64,000 nt of DNA from Eucommia ulmoides (lineage: Eukaryota > Streptophyta > Magnoliopsida > Garryales > Eucommiaceae), in the NCBI GenBank assembly GCA_016647705.1, contig CM028336.1:13648880-13712879 (forward strand). The letters run 5' to 3'. The notes below the pieces were generated by a model that was not told the origin of the DNA, made no database searches, and worked only from the letters and a program-made list of their open reading frames with translations. Shown here one piece after another: positions 12,670-24,000 of the stretch. The stretch's first letter is position 1; each line of letters opens with the position of its first letter. Both the position numbers and the translations under genes were made by a program.

Positions 12670-13737
12670 CGAGAGTTCATCATTAAGACAAAAAAGAAAA
12701 AAAAAAAACATTATTATTAACACAAATTTAGTTGTGTTTGGGTTTTTTTTTTTTTTTTTTTTTTTTCAATTTAAATTCCAGGGTTAAGCTATTCTCATTC
12801 CAAAACTTAGCAAACCAACTCATGTACTAAATTTCAAATAAAAGAGAGTTATCATGCATGTAAGGGTCGAAAACATTTAAAAAAAAATAATCAGTATTAT
12901 GCTCTAATAACTATTCAACAAACTCAAGTTTGTACTCGACATACATGCTATCAATGAATAGATTGACAAAATTAAGTGAGGAATAAAATATTAGAAGAAA
13001 TACAAGTATTTACCCCCCCGAACTTAAACCTTGCATTGTCCTCAATGTGAAAAGTAAAAAATTAATTTGACAAGGAGAGATACAAACTGACGTAACAAAA
13101 CTACATATTCAGACTGCGTCAATATAGAATGCTCATGAATCTGTTTGAAACAACACTCGAGAAAACTCATCAAGTCAAATATAACATTAAAAACTAAAAT
13201 AAGAAATTTTCAAACAACAGTGGGTTGCCTCCCACTCAGTGCTAAATTTAACGCCTTCAGCCGAACGAAGATTGTCTTAAACCCTCTTTCCATAGTAGAA
13301 TAACTCGTTCCTCACCTTCTGTTGAGTTACTCTCCAATTGGTGGGATATGAGTAGCGGGTGACACTCACATTTCTCAATTTCTTTCCCCGATCAAATCTC
13401 ATTTCTTACCTGTAGGACTAACTTGATTTTCTTTCTATTAAGCTCCCAAAGAGAAGTTGAATTCTGTCAACCCATTGAATATGACCTAAATCATTCGTAA
13501 TTAGAGTTGACGGTTGGTCCACCGCATCGAGTTACTTGGGCTTCTAGTCGGCCTATCCTTTAAGTTTGCTCTTCCAAGGTTGTAAGGACTTGTTATTCTA
13601 AGAGTTTAAGGATTTGTTGTAGGTTAGTGGATTGAGCATTCATATCGTCTTGGGGGAAACAATGGTTGACATTGGGGTTGGTAGTAGTGTTGATTGTGAA
13701 AGGACGACCCTAAAGGCTCACTATAATATTTGTTATC
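12670..13737 (-). mobile_element. 3' end of a decayed Athila-like element (minus strand) with polypurine tract
   Basis: Reading leftward on the minus strand: GTGGGAGGCAACCCAC (13223-13238), then CACATTGAGGACAATGCAAG near 13031-13050, then a GGTTTAAGTTCGGGGGGGTA polypurine tract at about 13012-13030. These three blocks in this order characterise the 3' internal region of Athila-type elements and match, in reduced form, elements A-E. LTR-like sequence should follow to the left, but only AT-rich DNA with a poly-T run (12746-12766) is recognisable. No pol lies between. Confidence 0.45.
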
Positions 13738-13968
13738 TCATTCATAATTATTCGAGTATTGATTATACTTGAGTGGCAGATAATATGGATCGCAATAAAC
13801 ATTATTATAGAGATATGTGGGATTTTGGTAATTATAAGGACATTGATTGGTGAAATGGTTAGAATTTTGGTATATCGTATATGCGTATGGATCAGGTTGA
13901 GATCTTAAGATATTATAATATTTAAGTGCATCAATTGATATGGTTAATCTCTCAGGGTCATAATCCAT
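13738..13968 (-). pseudogene. Possible Gag C-terminal tail (Tyr/Asn/Pro-rich)
   Basis: A 76-codon open stretch is rich in Tyr, Asn, Gln and Pro. It contains H-F-T-N-Q-C-P near its middle and ends P-L-K-Y-N-Q-Y-S-N-N-Y-E. Athila-like Gag proteins have an 'H.T..CP' half of a zinc knuckle followed by a Tyr/Asn-rich 'YDPYSNTYNPGW' tail, so this may be the corresponding remnant. It lies upstream, on the same strand, of the GGGAGGCAACCCA block and polypurine tract at 13012-13238, the expected order. The methionine start is not meaningful, because the frame is a fragment. It could instead be a chance open frame in AT-rich DNA. Confidence 0.3.
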
Positions 13969-13984
13969 CTACCCTAGTTCCAAT

Positions 13985-14215
13985 GAATTTTATTTATTTT
14001 TTATTTATTTTATTTTTATTATATTATATTATTTATTATTATTATTATTGTTATTATTATTTTTTTCTTTTTATTTATTTATATGTTTATTGTTATTATT
14101 ACTATTACTATTATAATTATTAATTTTTTTTTTGCTACTATTTTTTTTTTACTTTTATTATTTTATTTATTTATCTCTTTATTATTTTCCTTAATTTTTT
14201 TTTTTAATTTAGCTA
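13985..14215. repeat. (TTA)n/(TTTA)n microsatellite block
   Basis: About 230 bases of imperfect TTA, TTTA and TTG repeats with T runs up to nine. Open frames here encode only low-complexity Tyr/Phe/Leu and are not genes. Confidence 0.85.
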
Positions 14216-15539
14216 TGGATATTTGGTCTAAATTACTATTGAATTTATTTTCATCATAATTTAGATTAATCCAATGCAAAAATAGCAACAATCATTGAGA
14301 TGATTGAACATTTGAATATGATCACCTAAGTATACTCTAGACAAAATAATCTCGCATAAAGTGTAAAGGGAAATATATATGGCGTGTATAGGTTAGTACC
14401 TAAAGCATTACAAATGAACTTCGGAAATTAGGGGAAAGGTAGAGAGGAAGCCTTATTAAATAAGTCATTTGTTTGAGTCCTCTTCCAAAACTCATCCAAA
14501 CTTATTCTAACCCCGAGCCAAATCAACAGTGATCTTTCTTCCGAGCTAGATGTTCCCACTCTAGAAAATCCCGACCTCAACCAAGAGAGACCTGAAATAA
14601 CCCTACACTATTCCTGCCCGAAACTTCCTATCTTGCCACCAAAACCCAGAGACTGTTCGAATAAAAATCTCGATCAGAATTCTAGTTACAACGCAAGAAG
14701 GAGCAAAGTAGCATGAAGCCTCTCAGAAGCACCAGTTAGCTTTCCGCATCAAGAGCGACATGGAAGTAACCAAGGGAGATGACTAATAGCAAAAGGGTAC
14801 CTGGAGCAAACATTATAGGACAAAACCAGCGTCTCTAGATAGATGGTATATTCCCTAAGAAAACATTCTAGATAGAAGGTTTAGGCATCATAAAATTATA
14901 TAAAACATAAGTTAGTATCAAAGTACTACACAAGCACTACGCATCACGAATCACTTAGGCGTGCATAACCTTAATACACATGAGGAAATTTAGTCATCAC
15001 ACTTAACCAATTTTTTTTTTTTCATAGCATATTGCATATCATTGGTCTTTATTAGTATAACACTTGCACCCATGCACCTTATTTGGAAGCTCTAGTAGGC
15101 TAGCAAGCAATATTTGGAAATGTGATCGGGTCAAGTTACCTCACCATGTCACTATACCATTTGTCCATCTCTAATAGTGGTTTCTACAAAATCAGGAGTT
15201 AGACAAAGAGTCAACCCTACACAAGGTGCGTCTCGATAATAGACCGTGCCCAACACTGTGACACATTGGGGTGTAGTAGAGTGTCCTTATAAAATTGACC
15301 TTGATAAGATTCAACATAATCTTCTTAGAACTGAGTAATTTTTTGCATTCTTCCAATACTCTAAGTACCAAACCTATAGTAAACCAATTCAAAACATCAT
15401 AATTTAAAGACTTAAACAAGCTACTAATCAAAGATTACAATGAATATTAAACTAGCTAAAGATTAGGCAAGAGACTCTATCCTTTAGACTAAAGTAAGAT
15501 TGCTTCCCACAAATGTAACTATCTTTATCTACGATAGGA
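14216..15539. other. Unassigned retroelement-like spacer
   Basis: No long open frame, LTR boundary or known motif is visible. It probably belongs to the decayed minus-strand Tat-like element, because recognisable modules of that element begin just to the right at 15540, but nothing here proves it. Confidence 0.4.
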
Positions 15540-16344
15540 ATGATTCTTAGAATCGCCTGTGACTGGAACTACATTCGACCTGATCCTTGGTAGATCACCA
15601 AGGTACGTAGGAAACACAAGCGGGTTCGGTTGAAATAAAGAGAAAGAGAGGTATCATCTTTATGATTTTATCTCAGGCCTATACCAAAGTGCATATCTCA
15701 AACAATCCCTTGACATTTTGAAGGAGAGTCTTTTTGCTTTTCTTGCTATTTGAACAATAGAGGACAAGTAAGTAAGTACTATGCTTAACCAGAAATCTGC
15801 CAAGGTACGTAGGAAACCTATTTAGGTTTGGTCATCCAACTAAAGGAACCCCCAGCTGTGGATTGACACACATTCTAATAGTTTCCATTGTCATACACAG
15901 ATTAGAACTGTTAAGGTTCATTGTATGCTCTCTACCAAGCCATTAGGGTCTATATTCATATTGTCACTCCCTATCAAGGGGGTACTAGGGGGTATAATTG
16001 ACAAACAAATATGGAAAAATAAGTCCTTTAATTTTGGTTTCCAGGGAAGGTCTTAGGTTCACATAAAGACAATAATTGCGAAATCAGGTTGAAAAATCCA
16101 CAATTCGACTATTAATTCAGAGTTCTTTTGGATTAGAAGGAATGAAGGTCGAAAAACTGCTAGAAATCTAGCAAACCTACACAACAAACTATGACTTCCG
16201 ATTGTTTACGTTCTTCTTTCATCTCCGGGCAGATAGTTGAGAAAACAAACAACATAGGAAAAAATGAGAGGTGTGGGAAATACTATCCAACCTTAAGTGT
16301 TCAGAAAAGAATACCTATTGTCCTACAACAAATGGTCTAAGATT

Positions 16345-16625
16345 TTACACTACCATACTACCTTAAGTAGTCAATGATTCAGCTATACCATACTACCTTA
16401 AGTAGTCAAAGATTCAGTTATACCATACTACCTTAAGCAATCAAAGATTATACCATACCATACTACTTAAGCAGCCAACGATTCAACTATACCTTACTAC
16501 TTTAAGCAGTCAACGATTATGCTATACTATCCTATCCAACCTAAGCAATCAGGGATTCTACCATACCATCCTACCTTAAATGATAGATGATTCTACTATA
16601 CCATCATACCTTCATGATAACTTAT
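16345..16625. repeat. Tandem repeat, about 35-bp unit, about 8 copies
   Basis: The core ACCATACTACCTTAAGTAGT starts at 16352, 16387 and 16421, and continues in decayed form to about 16620. The CTTAAG centre is palindromic. Identity falls steadily to the right. Confidence 0.8.
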
Positions 16626-17032
16626 GATCCTGATAAACAATAGTCAATTTCGAGAATAGTTTGGTACGCCTATAGTCATCACTGAACCAACTATACATAA
16701 TACCTCAAATTCCCATGATAGCCTCCATTAACCATATAACCTTATTGGATACTATATTGTGATCCAAATTCATCAAGAGGCCATAGAACCATAAAACCAC
16801 CACGCACTATAGGACGTTAAATATTTTACTATGAGACAAAGTGTGGTACATTTTCAAGATTACCTCTAGCAAGGATCTTTTAACAAGATAAGAAGACCAT
16901 CTGCAAACGAAGATTTCCCAACTTCTAGATAAAGAAACCATGGAAATCCCACCAAATAATAGAAATAGTAGGACACGATAGCACTAATCCCTCAACACCG
17001 AGTCCTCTAGAGCTGGGAATGTGAATACCGAC

Positions 17033-17446
17033 TCAGGCATTAAGCTGTTCTGTCAAATACGTGTTTTGTTCCTTGCTTTTCCTGGTATAGTATCCAGGAG
17101 TACTTTCGCCTCTGCCCATGATGTCTCCCTCGAAGGAACAGATCTTAGTTGTGTCATAAGCACCAGTAGAATCCTGATCCATTGAAGTGTCCAACAGACC
17201 ATCCATCATTGGGTCATCGACTCTAGATGCTCTGAACATCTCCTCAACAGTAGAAGTGGAAAGAATAGGCATGTCATTAGAAATCCTGAGTACCGACGTC
17301 CTGGGTCGACCTTGGGAGCACTTTAAAGAACTTTCTTTGATCGAGGTCTCAGGGGATTTTCCCTTCCCACGAAAATAAGAAGGATGATGGCCACTATCGC
17401 CTGAAGATCCCGTGGCAGACATAATATCGTCTAGAAATAAAGTCAA
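17033..17446 (-). CDS. 137-codon open frame of unknown function inside Tat-like region
   Basis: This is the longest open frame in the 12.5-21 kb interval. The product would be hydrophilic and Ser/Thr-rich, with basic stretches (FRGKGKSP, CSQGRPRTS), acidic stretches around residues 70-100, and a polar C-terminus (TRKSKEQNTYLTEQLNA) that could start a coiled coil. I see no membrane segment and recognise no catalytic motif. It sits between Tat-type ACGTAGG modules on the same strand as the Tat-like gag, so it may be a remnant of a retroelement N-terminal Gag or an extra open frame. It may also be chance. Database comparison has not been done. Confidence 0.25.
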   Translation of the reverse strand: MTLFLDDIMSATGSSGDSGHHPSYFRGKGKSPETSIKESSLKCSQGRPRTSVLRISNDMPILSTSTVEEMFRASRVDDPMMDGLLDTSMDQDSTGAYDTTKICSFEGDIMGRGESTPGYYTRKSKEQNTYLTEQLNA

Positions 17447-18889
17447 GGTTTTATCATGAGCGTTTCGACTTGAGAGAAAAGTTAGAATCTCTAAGATTCA
17501 TTCGTGACTTTTGGAGGACATATCAGACTCTTCTCTACCATTATTCAATAAAAATCATGAACGGCCATGACTAATCTTTAACAATCTAGCATTGTCCAAT
17601 CACTAGAGGCAAAAGATTGAGTTTACCTCTCCGAGAGCAACAGTTGCGATCCTATTTCTTTTTAAGTTTAAGTACATGTTGGTTACAACTTAAAACTAAG
17701 GTATAGTCTAGAAAAAAAAATCAAAATCTCTCTCCCTTAAAAATGCAATATTCCAAAATTTGCAAACCCATCTCACTTAGTAGAAACATTAAAATACTAA
17801 ACAAATATACTATAAAGAATAAACCGTGATATACAAGAGATAAACCAATTAAATTATATTATCAATCCAGTATAATGAAATATGATATCCAGGACTCTCT
17901 TAAAAACAACAAACAATATGTAAGCCTTGGCAATACAAGTAATTACTCTTATCAATAGTAATCACTTTTATCAATTCATGACTAGATACAATACACAAAA
18001 CTGTACGGCCAGAAGGTTGCACCAGCGGGCAAACTTTTAAGACATTTACTTCAGATTTAAATAATACAATAATGAACCCATAGGCTAGGTATATTATGGG
18101 ATTTTAATTAGTAAAATCTTGAATTCATCACCCTGACAAATATTGAGACAAACCAATTTAGCTCATAATCCTCTAGCTAATCAGTATCCTCTCTAGCCCA
18201 CAGGTTGGGGTATATTTTACACTGTTAATAATCATGAATTGCACTATAGGAATTGTCGGATTAGATTCCCCAACAGAACTTATCCAATCGTCGCCCTAGT
18301 CTATGACTGGGGCACATTTCATCCTATCTATGTTTTCCTGATGGAAACAACGCCCATTTCATCTTACGATGTGAAATGAAATGCCCAAATCATAATGAAC
18401 TTAATTACTTTTTTTTTTTAAAAAAAAACAAAAGACGTAGGAACTACGTGACAGTCTGATTCCTGGTAACGTTCGGGATACGTAGAAAACCCTCATAGGT
18501 TCAATCGACAAATTTACATTCTTCAATTACGTAGGAACTACGTGTCAGCCAAATTCCCTACAATGTTTGGGATACGTAGGAAATCCTCACAGGTTCGGTT
18601 GACAATCTTAAACCCAACTATATGCAATGAACTATGCGCTGACCTAATTTTTAGGTATCTAAGATATGTAGACAACCCATAATACGGATTCGGTCACAAT
18701 TAACAAAAAACATATCCCACTCTAATTGAAAATAAATCATGACAAACAATACAATCCCCATAGAGCTTCTCAATAATAAATCCCCCAATCAATTGGAATT
18801 GAACCCACTAATTCCGATTTAATCAAACAAGTGTTAGTTATTGACTACTAACAAATGTTATCTTGTCCTGGTAGTATTAAGAGAATTAT

Positions 18890-21001
18890 TTTTATTTTGT
18901 TTTCTTTCACTCTAGCAAGTAGGGCATCATACTTTCTAGATAATCCATGAAGCGAGCTTTGGGTAGTGATCCCAATCCAGTTGGCCCAAGTCAGTAGGTG
19001 TTGAGACACCCTTAAGACTTAATACTCAGATTATATAGAGAGCATGATTAACCTAATAGTCTTCATGTGACCACTCAGTGTTTAGAAACTTTCTAAGACC
19101 GGTCTTTATTATTTCTCTCAACGCATACTTTCAGGATTTTATATTTATCGGATAATTTGATTTGAGTCAGTCTCATGGTCTTTGTTGGTTTCACCCTTAT
19201 CCCGACTACTTTTCCCGTTTATTCGAAATTATATTGGGTTATCATCTTCTTTAAATGTCTTCAATTGTGTGAGGTTCCTCTTATTTTTATTTTTAAGTAG
19301 GTTTTCATGATGTCTCTGAATTGGTTATATCTAGATAAAGTCTTAACCTATATTAGTCAATCTTTTTTTGTTTAGCTACCTGGTCTTTCAAGAATTTTTC
19401 TTGGTCGAGGTTAGGCTCTAAGACTTTATCTATCATTTTACATGTCGTAAATCTTCCAAATATTTCTTCATTCATTTCGATTGAGGAGGTCTTCTATACT
19501 TCTTCAAGGCTATTTGGATACTCCCAGGTTGCAACAAGTGTAGCAATTCTGTAATCGGGGTTCCTATGTTTTCTTTTTAACATTCTCAGATTTTTGTGAA
19601 AATCTCACCATCATTTGGTAGAATCAAGAAATTTCTTTTAAATTTTTCCTTTGGATAATGGTCTAATTTAGTTTTGAAATTATGTTTTAATTATTCTCGG
19701 TGTGTAAATTGCGACAAGAAGATTAATTTTTGATAGTTAAAGTATAAAGACCTGAGTCGACCTTAGATAAAATAAGTTTGCATTTAGTGATTTGTAGATC
19801 TAGTATATAAGCGTGTAAGATAATACCTGGTTTATTATAAAGTATTGAAGAAACTAAGGGAAATGAAGATATAGATGTTTATCCCCCTATTCTTTGATGG
19901 TCAGAGTTTCTCTTGAGATACTTTTGATCCCTATCTGAATAAGCTTATCAACACAGTTCTTGAGGGTGTGGCACTAGTTTGTGTGATGTCCAGCCTCTCC
20001 AAAGTGGTATGGATAGAAAGTGTGAGGGTCAAACCTTGAATCCTGAGGGTTTACATGGTTAGGAGGAATCGGTTTTAGAAATAATTTCCTTAAGCAATTG
20101 CGAAATATTTTAGAAAATAGTATAGGAAGCAGGGTAAATTGCTTACATTTTGGGTGTGTTCGAGTTGTCTTAGGAATTTGAGAAGAGCTATTTGGATAAG
20201 CTAAATATAGAGAAGAAATGAAAGGTTGTTGCTCTGAGTGGATAGGGGTCCCGGTTGTTGGGGTCGTAGGTAGGCTTCCCTTTTAGCATGCTAGTTTGGC
20301 TCGCTTAATTTATTTGATAGACTGCTCCATGTAATTTATCTGCCTCCATATTTTGAAAATTTCTCCTTCAACTAATTCTTCCCTAGGTTCAAGGTTCTTC
20401 CCCTAACTGGGCAGGTCTTGATTTGCCGCAGTAGCACAAGTGAAGTGTTCTGGTTTAGTAATGCTATCAGGATTTCAGTAGCAATCTACTTTCTAAGAGG
20501 GAGCCTCTTGATTCATAATTTGTCCCAACATCTTATCATGCTAAGGGTATCTCTCAGTGACAGTAATTGGTCCTCTTCTTGGAATAGCGAGACTGGGTTT
20601 ATCTATCTCAACATTTCTGTCAGGGAGAAAATGTCTCATAGCATCATCAGGATCTTGGAGTCGTTCTGAATAATTCTAACAGAGGGAGGGATTAGGTCCA
20701 TTTCACGATCTTGGCGAATGAATCTTAGATGGATTTTTATCAAAAGTTACCTAAATTAGATTTTCTAGATTTATTAAGTGTTTAACAACCTAGACCTCTC
20801 CTAGTGAACTTTTAATAGATACAAATTATCCTATCTTATGTGTGATTACATTCTTAACTACGTGAGTATGCCTACATGGATGATTATGTTCGTCCTGTAT
20901 GTATACAATCCTAGGAGGATATAACTTTAGCAGACAATTCTCATATACGTTCTGGACAGACCTCGGCATGGACTTGGCTTCATAAGACCAGGGTAACTTA
21001 C
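18890..21001 (-). mobile_element. Tat/Ogre-like element, gag-containing segment (minus strand, left of nested insertion)
   Basis: This segment is the inverted counterpart of 2930-5110 and continues without a gap into 37790-39416 once the insertion at 21002-37784 is removed. At the junction, TAAGTTACCCTGGTC on the minus strand corresponds to GAGTTACCCTTGGTC at 2960-2974. The host copy of the TSD 'cttac' is at 20997-21001. It carries the gag remnant at 19955-20690 and long non-coding DNA to its left. Confidence 0.65.
19955..20690 (-). pseudogene. Tat/Ogre-like Gag remnant (minus strand)
   Basis: Minus-strand translation through 20034-19955 gives F-D-P-H-T-F-Y-P-Y-H-F-G-E-A-G-H-H-T-N-stop-C-H-T-L-K-N-C-V-D-K-L-I. 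This is the same zinc-knuckle-like segment as at 4016-4066, with the residue before the cysteine changed to a stop (Q codon to TAG). Upstream sequence to about 20690 aligns with 3300-3990 but is broken by stops. The knuckle would bind genomic RNA during packaging. Its downstream neighbour should be protease and polymerase, but none is found, so either pol was lost or this family never carried it. Confidence 0.5.
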
Positions 21002-21438
21002 TGGTGGCAGAATATTAGGTAGCCACTTTCACCATAAGTAAATGGATCAAGTTTTAGTATAGTTTAGGAAAGTTAGGGTTATTGTGTCCATAGGGATTGA
21101 TTGAGATTATTATCAAGTACCGTAATTCTCATAACCTAATTTTATTTAGGCGATAAAAAATGAAGTTTTAATAATTAATAAAATACTAATACTAAGTTAA
21201 TTAATCTAATTATACTATACTACTAATATGAGATGTTTAGGTGAAAAGATTATCTAGGAATTAACTTCGTTTACAAAAACATGTTTAATCTCGTTTAGTT
21301 ATCAATAACGGTATTCGACCTATCCGACAATCTCTGTATCATAAACTCATTTACTCCTTCTCTTGAGTGACAAGTGAATGAATATGTGACTTCTCATTAA
21401 CGCCGACGTCCCCCTCTAGCGATTTTTAGAACACATAG
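21002..21438 (-). repeat. Athila-like solo LTR, left part (minus strand)
   Basis: The left part of one LTR (the U5 end, reversed) starts TGGTGGCAG at 21002 and runs to ACACATAG at 21438, where element A is inserted. The rest resumes at 36803. Outer flanks are cttac at 20997-21001 and at 37785-37789, a perfect TSD. No internal region separates the parts apart from element A, so it is a solo LTR left by LTR-LTR recombination. Confidence 0.8.
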
Positions 21439-23041
21439 TGATAGGTGTAAATCACCTATATATTTTCAAACCAAAATTATTAGTTTTTTAGTACGTTTAG
21501 TACGTTTTAATATGTTTTTATTATTTTTTGTGTTAAAATAGGTATGTGGAGTGAAAAGGTAGGAAGACGGAGCGTAAATGATCAAATCGGACCAAGAACA
21601 GTTTGAAGAATGGTGGAAATACAAGCACGGAGGCAAGATTCTAAAAAGAAGCACATCGCCATGGCGGTGAAAATGCAGAGTGAACCTATTCTTTCAGGAC
21701 ATCCACCGCCGCGGCGGTGAAAATACAAGATGGTCACCAATTCCACCGCCTCCTCCACCACTGTGACAATCATAACCGATATACCCACATCCGTAGTGGT
21801 GAATCACAACGTCGCGACAGTCTCTCTGCATACAAAAATAGATATTTTTAGATATTTTGAGCCCAATAAAACCCCTCATCTCCTTATCTCTTCCAATTTT
21901 TATCACCCCCTAAGGCCCTTAAAAGATATTTAGTGTGAGTTTGAGAGATTTTTGAGGGAGAGCTCTCAACCCGAGGAAGAAGATAAATAAGGAAGTGATC
22001 GTTCTACGGTTTTAGCATCAAATCTTCGGATATTGGCTAAGTTCTTTAATTTATTTTCTTTGTTTTCTTCATTTCAGTAGTTGTTGGGCATGTTTAGTCC
22101 ATTTTACATTGTATATATGGTTATGGCCATTGGCTGAATATAGGTTGTTTAGGGATTAACACTATATTTATGAATATGTTGTTTGATTGAGTTTATGTGT
22201 CGTTAGCGGTTGTTCTTTGTTATTTTAATTGTGTTTATCGTATTGTTTATTTATTATGCTTAGATAGATATATCGAGAATTCAGAGTTTGACACTCGGGA
22301 GAGATAACCCTGGATTTGAATTAGGGTAAACAATACGACGATCTAATAATCCAGGAGGGAGTTGGATTGTGGGTAATCGATGATGTTGGGGCAAGACTCC
22401 CATGACCTAGGGTTATTAAGACATTGAGGGGGACTTCTTTGTTAACACAAAGTCATGTATTCCCCCATTTTACACTCGAGAGAGGTGGCGGGGGAGTTTT
22501 CGAACTGAGATTGTTGATATGGTAAGCACAACGCGACAATCCAATAATCCGGGAGGGAGTTGGATTGTGTGCAATCAATGACGTTGGAGCGAGACTCACG
22601 TGACCTAGGGTCATTAAGATATTGAGGGAGACTTCTTCATTGACTCGAAGTCGCATATTCCCCTGTCTTACACAAAGGAGAGGTGGCAGGGGAGTTTACG
22701 AACTTAAATTGTCGGATAAGTCGAACGCCGTTAACATGAACTAAAACGAGATTGAATACGTATTCGTAAGCGAAGTTAATCCCTAGACAATCTATTCCCT
22801 AAAAACTATCACAATATTAATATTAGTATAGAAAATTGAATTAGATAAAGTAGATTAGTATTAGTATTTACTTTTATTCATATTCATTTTCGCCTAGATA
22901 AAGTTATGTTATGATAATCGCGGTAATCGATAATAATCACAACCAATCCCTGTGGACACGATAACTCTAATTCTCCTGATCTATACTAAAACTTGACTCG
23001 TATACTTGCGGTGAAAGTGGCGACGAGTAATTGCGCTACCG
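21439..23041 (+). repeat. Element A 5' LTR
   Basis: This 1603-bp LTR runs TGATAGGTGTAA...GCGCTACCG. The final base is A in the 3' LTR. U3 palindromes such as CATCCACCGCCGCGGCGGTG lie at 21652-21825. A 196-bp segment is repeated in tandem at about 22325-22716: the first unit starts at 'ggtaaacaatacgacg', the second at 'ggtaagcacaacgcgac'. Confidence 0.85.
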
Positions 23042-23047
23042 AGTTTT

Positions 23048-23065
23048 TGGCGCCAATGCCGGGGA
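23048..23065 (+). promoter_or_regulatory. Primer-binding site, tRNA-Asp type (element A)
   Basis: TGGCGCCAATGCCGGGGA lies six bases after the LTR end, within the phrase GTTTTTGGCGCC. It differs at two positions from TGGCGCCGTTGCCGGGGA, the tRNA-Asp primer-binding site usual for Athila/Calypso-type elements. Minus-strand DNA synthesis would be primed here. Confidence 0.85.
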
Positions 23066-23205
23066 TTGTGTTTTTTTTTTTTTTTTTTTTATTATTATTA
23101 TTGATATTGTGAGTAAATGACCGAATTTTACTTTAGGCATTTCTTTTGTGTATAATTTTTTTTCTTTGTAGAATTTGTTTTTGTTTTTTCGCAGGGTGCT
23201 TAAAG

Positions 23206-24000
23206 ATGGTAGATCAACAAATACTCTTGTAGTTCTTTCAACAGGATTTCAAGCCATTTTACTATACTTGGGATCGATACAAGGATTTGCTACTTCAGTT
23301 TCCGAACCATCATTTCCCAATGGAGAGTCAACTCCTCATTTTCCTCGATAGGTTACAAGCTGCAACCAGAATATGGGTGGAAGGAGGAAATGGTTCCCCA
23401 TCTCTATACGACCTAACCACGAACAAAGACATTTGGTCATTGGAGCAAATGGAGGCTTATGATTATTAGAGTTGGAATCATTCACCGAGTCACCAAAACT
23501 TGGGGGATTTTTCCTACACCATGGCGCCATGGCTAGACATTCCAGACCAAGATGATGAGTCTTCCCCCGCCTTGGAAGAAATGCTCGCAACCGTTATGGG
23601 GGAGATTCAGAGATTATTGGGATATACATGACCGGATCAACGAGCATGAGAATCGTCTTGATCATATCGAGATAGTCTGTGCCGACATCGATGAGACCGT
23701 AATGTCTTTGTAAATACAAATCGGTTATCTTCTTTGCTTCGTTGAGGCCGAGACAGAAGCAGTGGAACTGAGAGACGAACAAGGAAAATCCGTTTATGAA
23801 AGCCACCGTGAGGAACCAGAGACGAGCAGGAGGAGCTCGGGAGAATATGTTGAAGATTCGGATGAGAAAAAAAACCCAAGTGTGGTTCAGCAATGAAAAT
23901 TCACATATTAATCATTATGAATTTTCACCGTTTGAATTCCAGCTCGTGATGCAGTCGATCCAAGACGATCACATCTACGAGGATCCGATGTGGCTCATTG
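23206..24000 (+). pseudogene. Element A gag-like pseudogene, 5' part
   Basis: The frame opens at ATG 23206, 140 bp after the primer-binding site. An early stop falls at 23230-23232 and another at 23467-23469, with a frameshift near 23615. Between them the translation contains FYYTWDRYKDLL, then FPNHHFPMESQLLIFLDRLQ, then WVEGGNGS and W(S)LEQMEAYDY. This follows the order of the Athila-type Retrotrans_gag domain ('W.R.K.LL..CPHHG', 'Q...FY.GL', 'AGG', 'A..L.E.MA..NY.W'). A charged, probably coiled-coil segment follows (RINEHENRLDHIE). The Tekay element interrupts the frame at codons equivalent to 'DPMWL'. Gag would form the particle shell. This copy cannot be translated. Confidence 0.7.

Larger units (their letters stand above)
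15540..18705 (-). mobile_element. Tat/Ogre-like non-coding region with repeated ACGTAGG modules
   Basis: Five modules in one orientation share a plus-strand pattern 'gaactacgt...cctgattcc...gatACGTAGGaaacc...ggttcggt'. Cores lie near 15600-15636, 15805-15832, 18474-18502, 18566-18600 and 18664-18696. The complementary form (CCTACGTATCC...GGAATC...ACGTAGTTCC) is a recurrent block in plant Tat/Ogre elements. The 18.4-18.7 kb modules are nearly tandem. The interval also includes a 35-bp tandem repeat and one 137-codon open frame. Confidence 0.5.

Noticed and set aside
13926..14123. 65-codon Tyr/Phe-rich frame
   Set aside because: Encoded by a TTA/TTTA microsatellite.
16345..16625. CRISPR-like repeat array
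   Set aside because: Units are contiguous and degenerate with no unique spacers; the DNA is eukaryotic.
20418..20669. 83-codon plus-strand open frame
   Set aside because: Antisense to the Tat-like gag remnant; the inverted copy near 3257-3466 has a similar antisense frame, but it follows from sense conservation.
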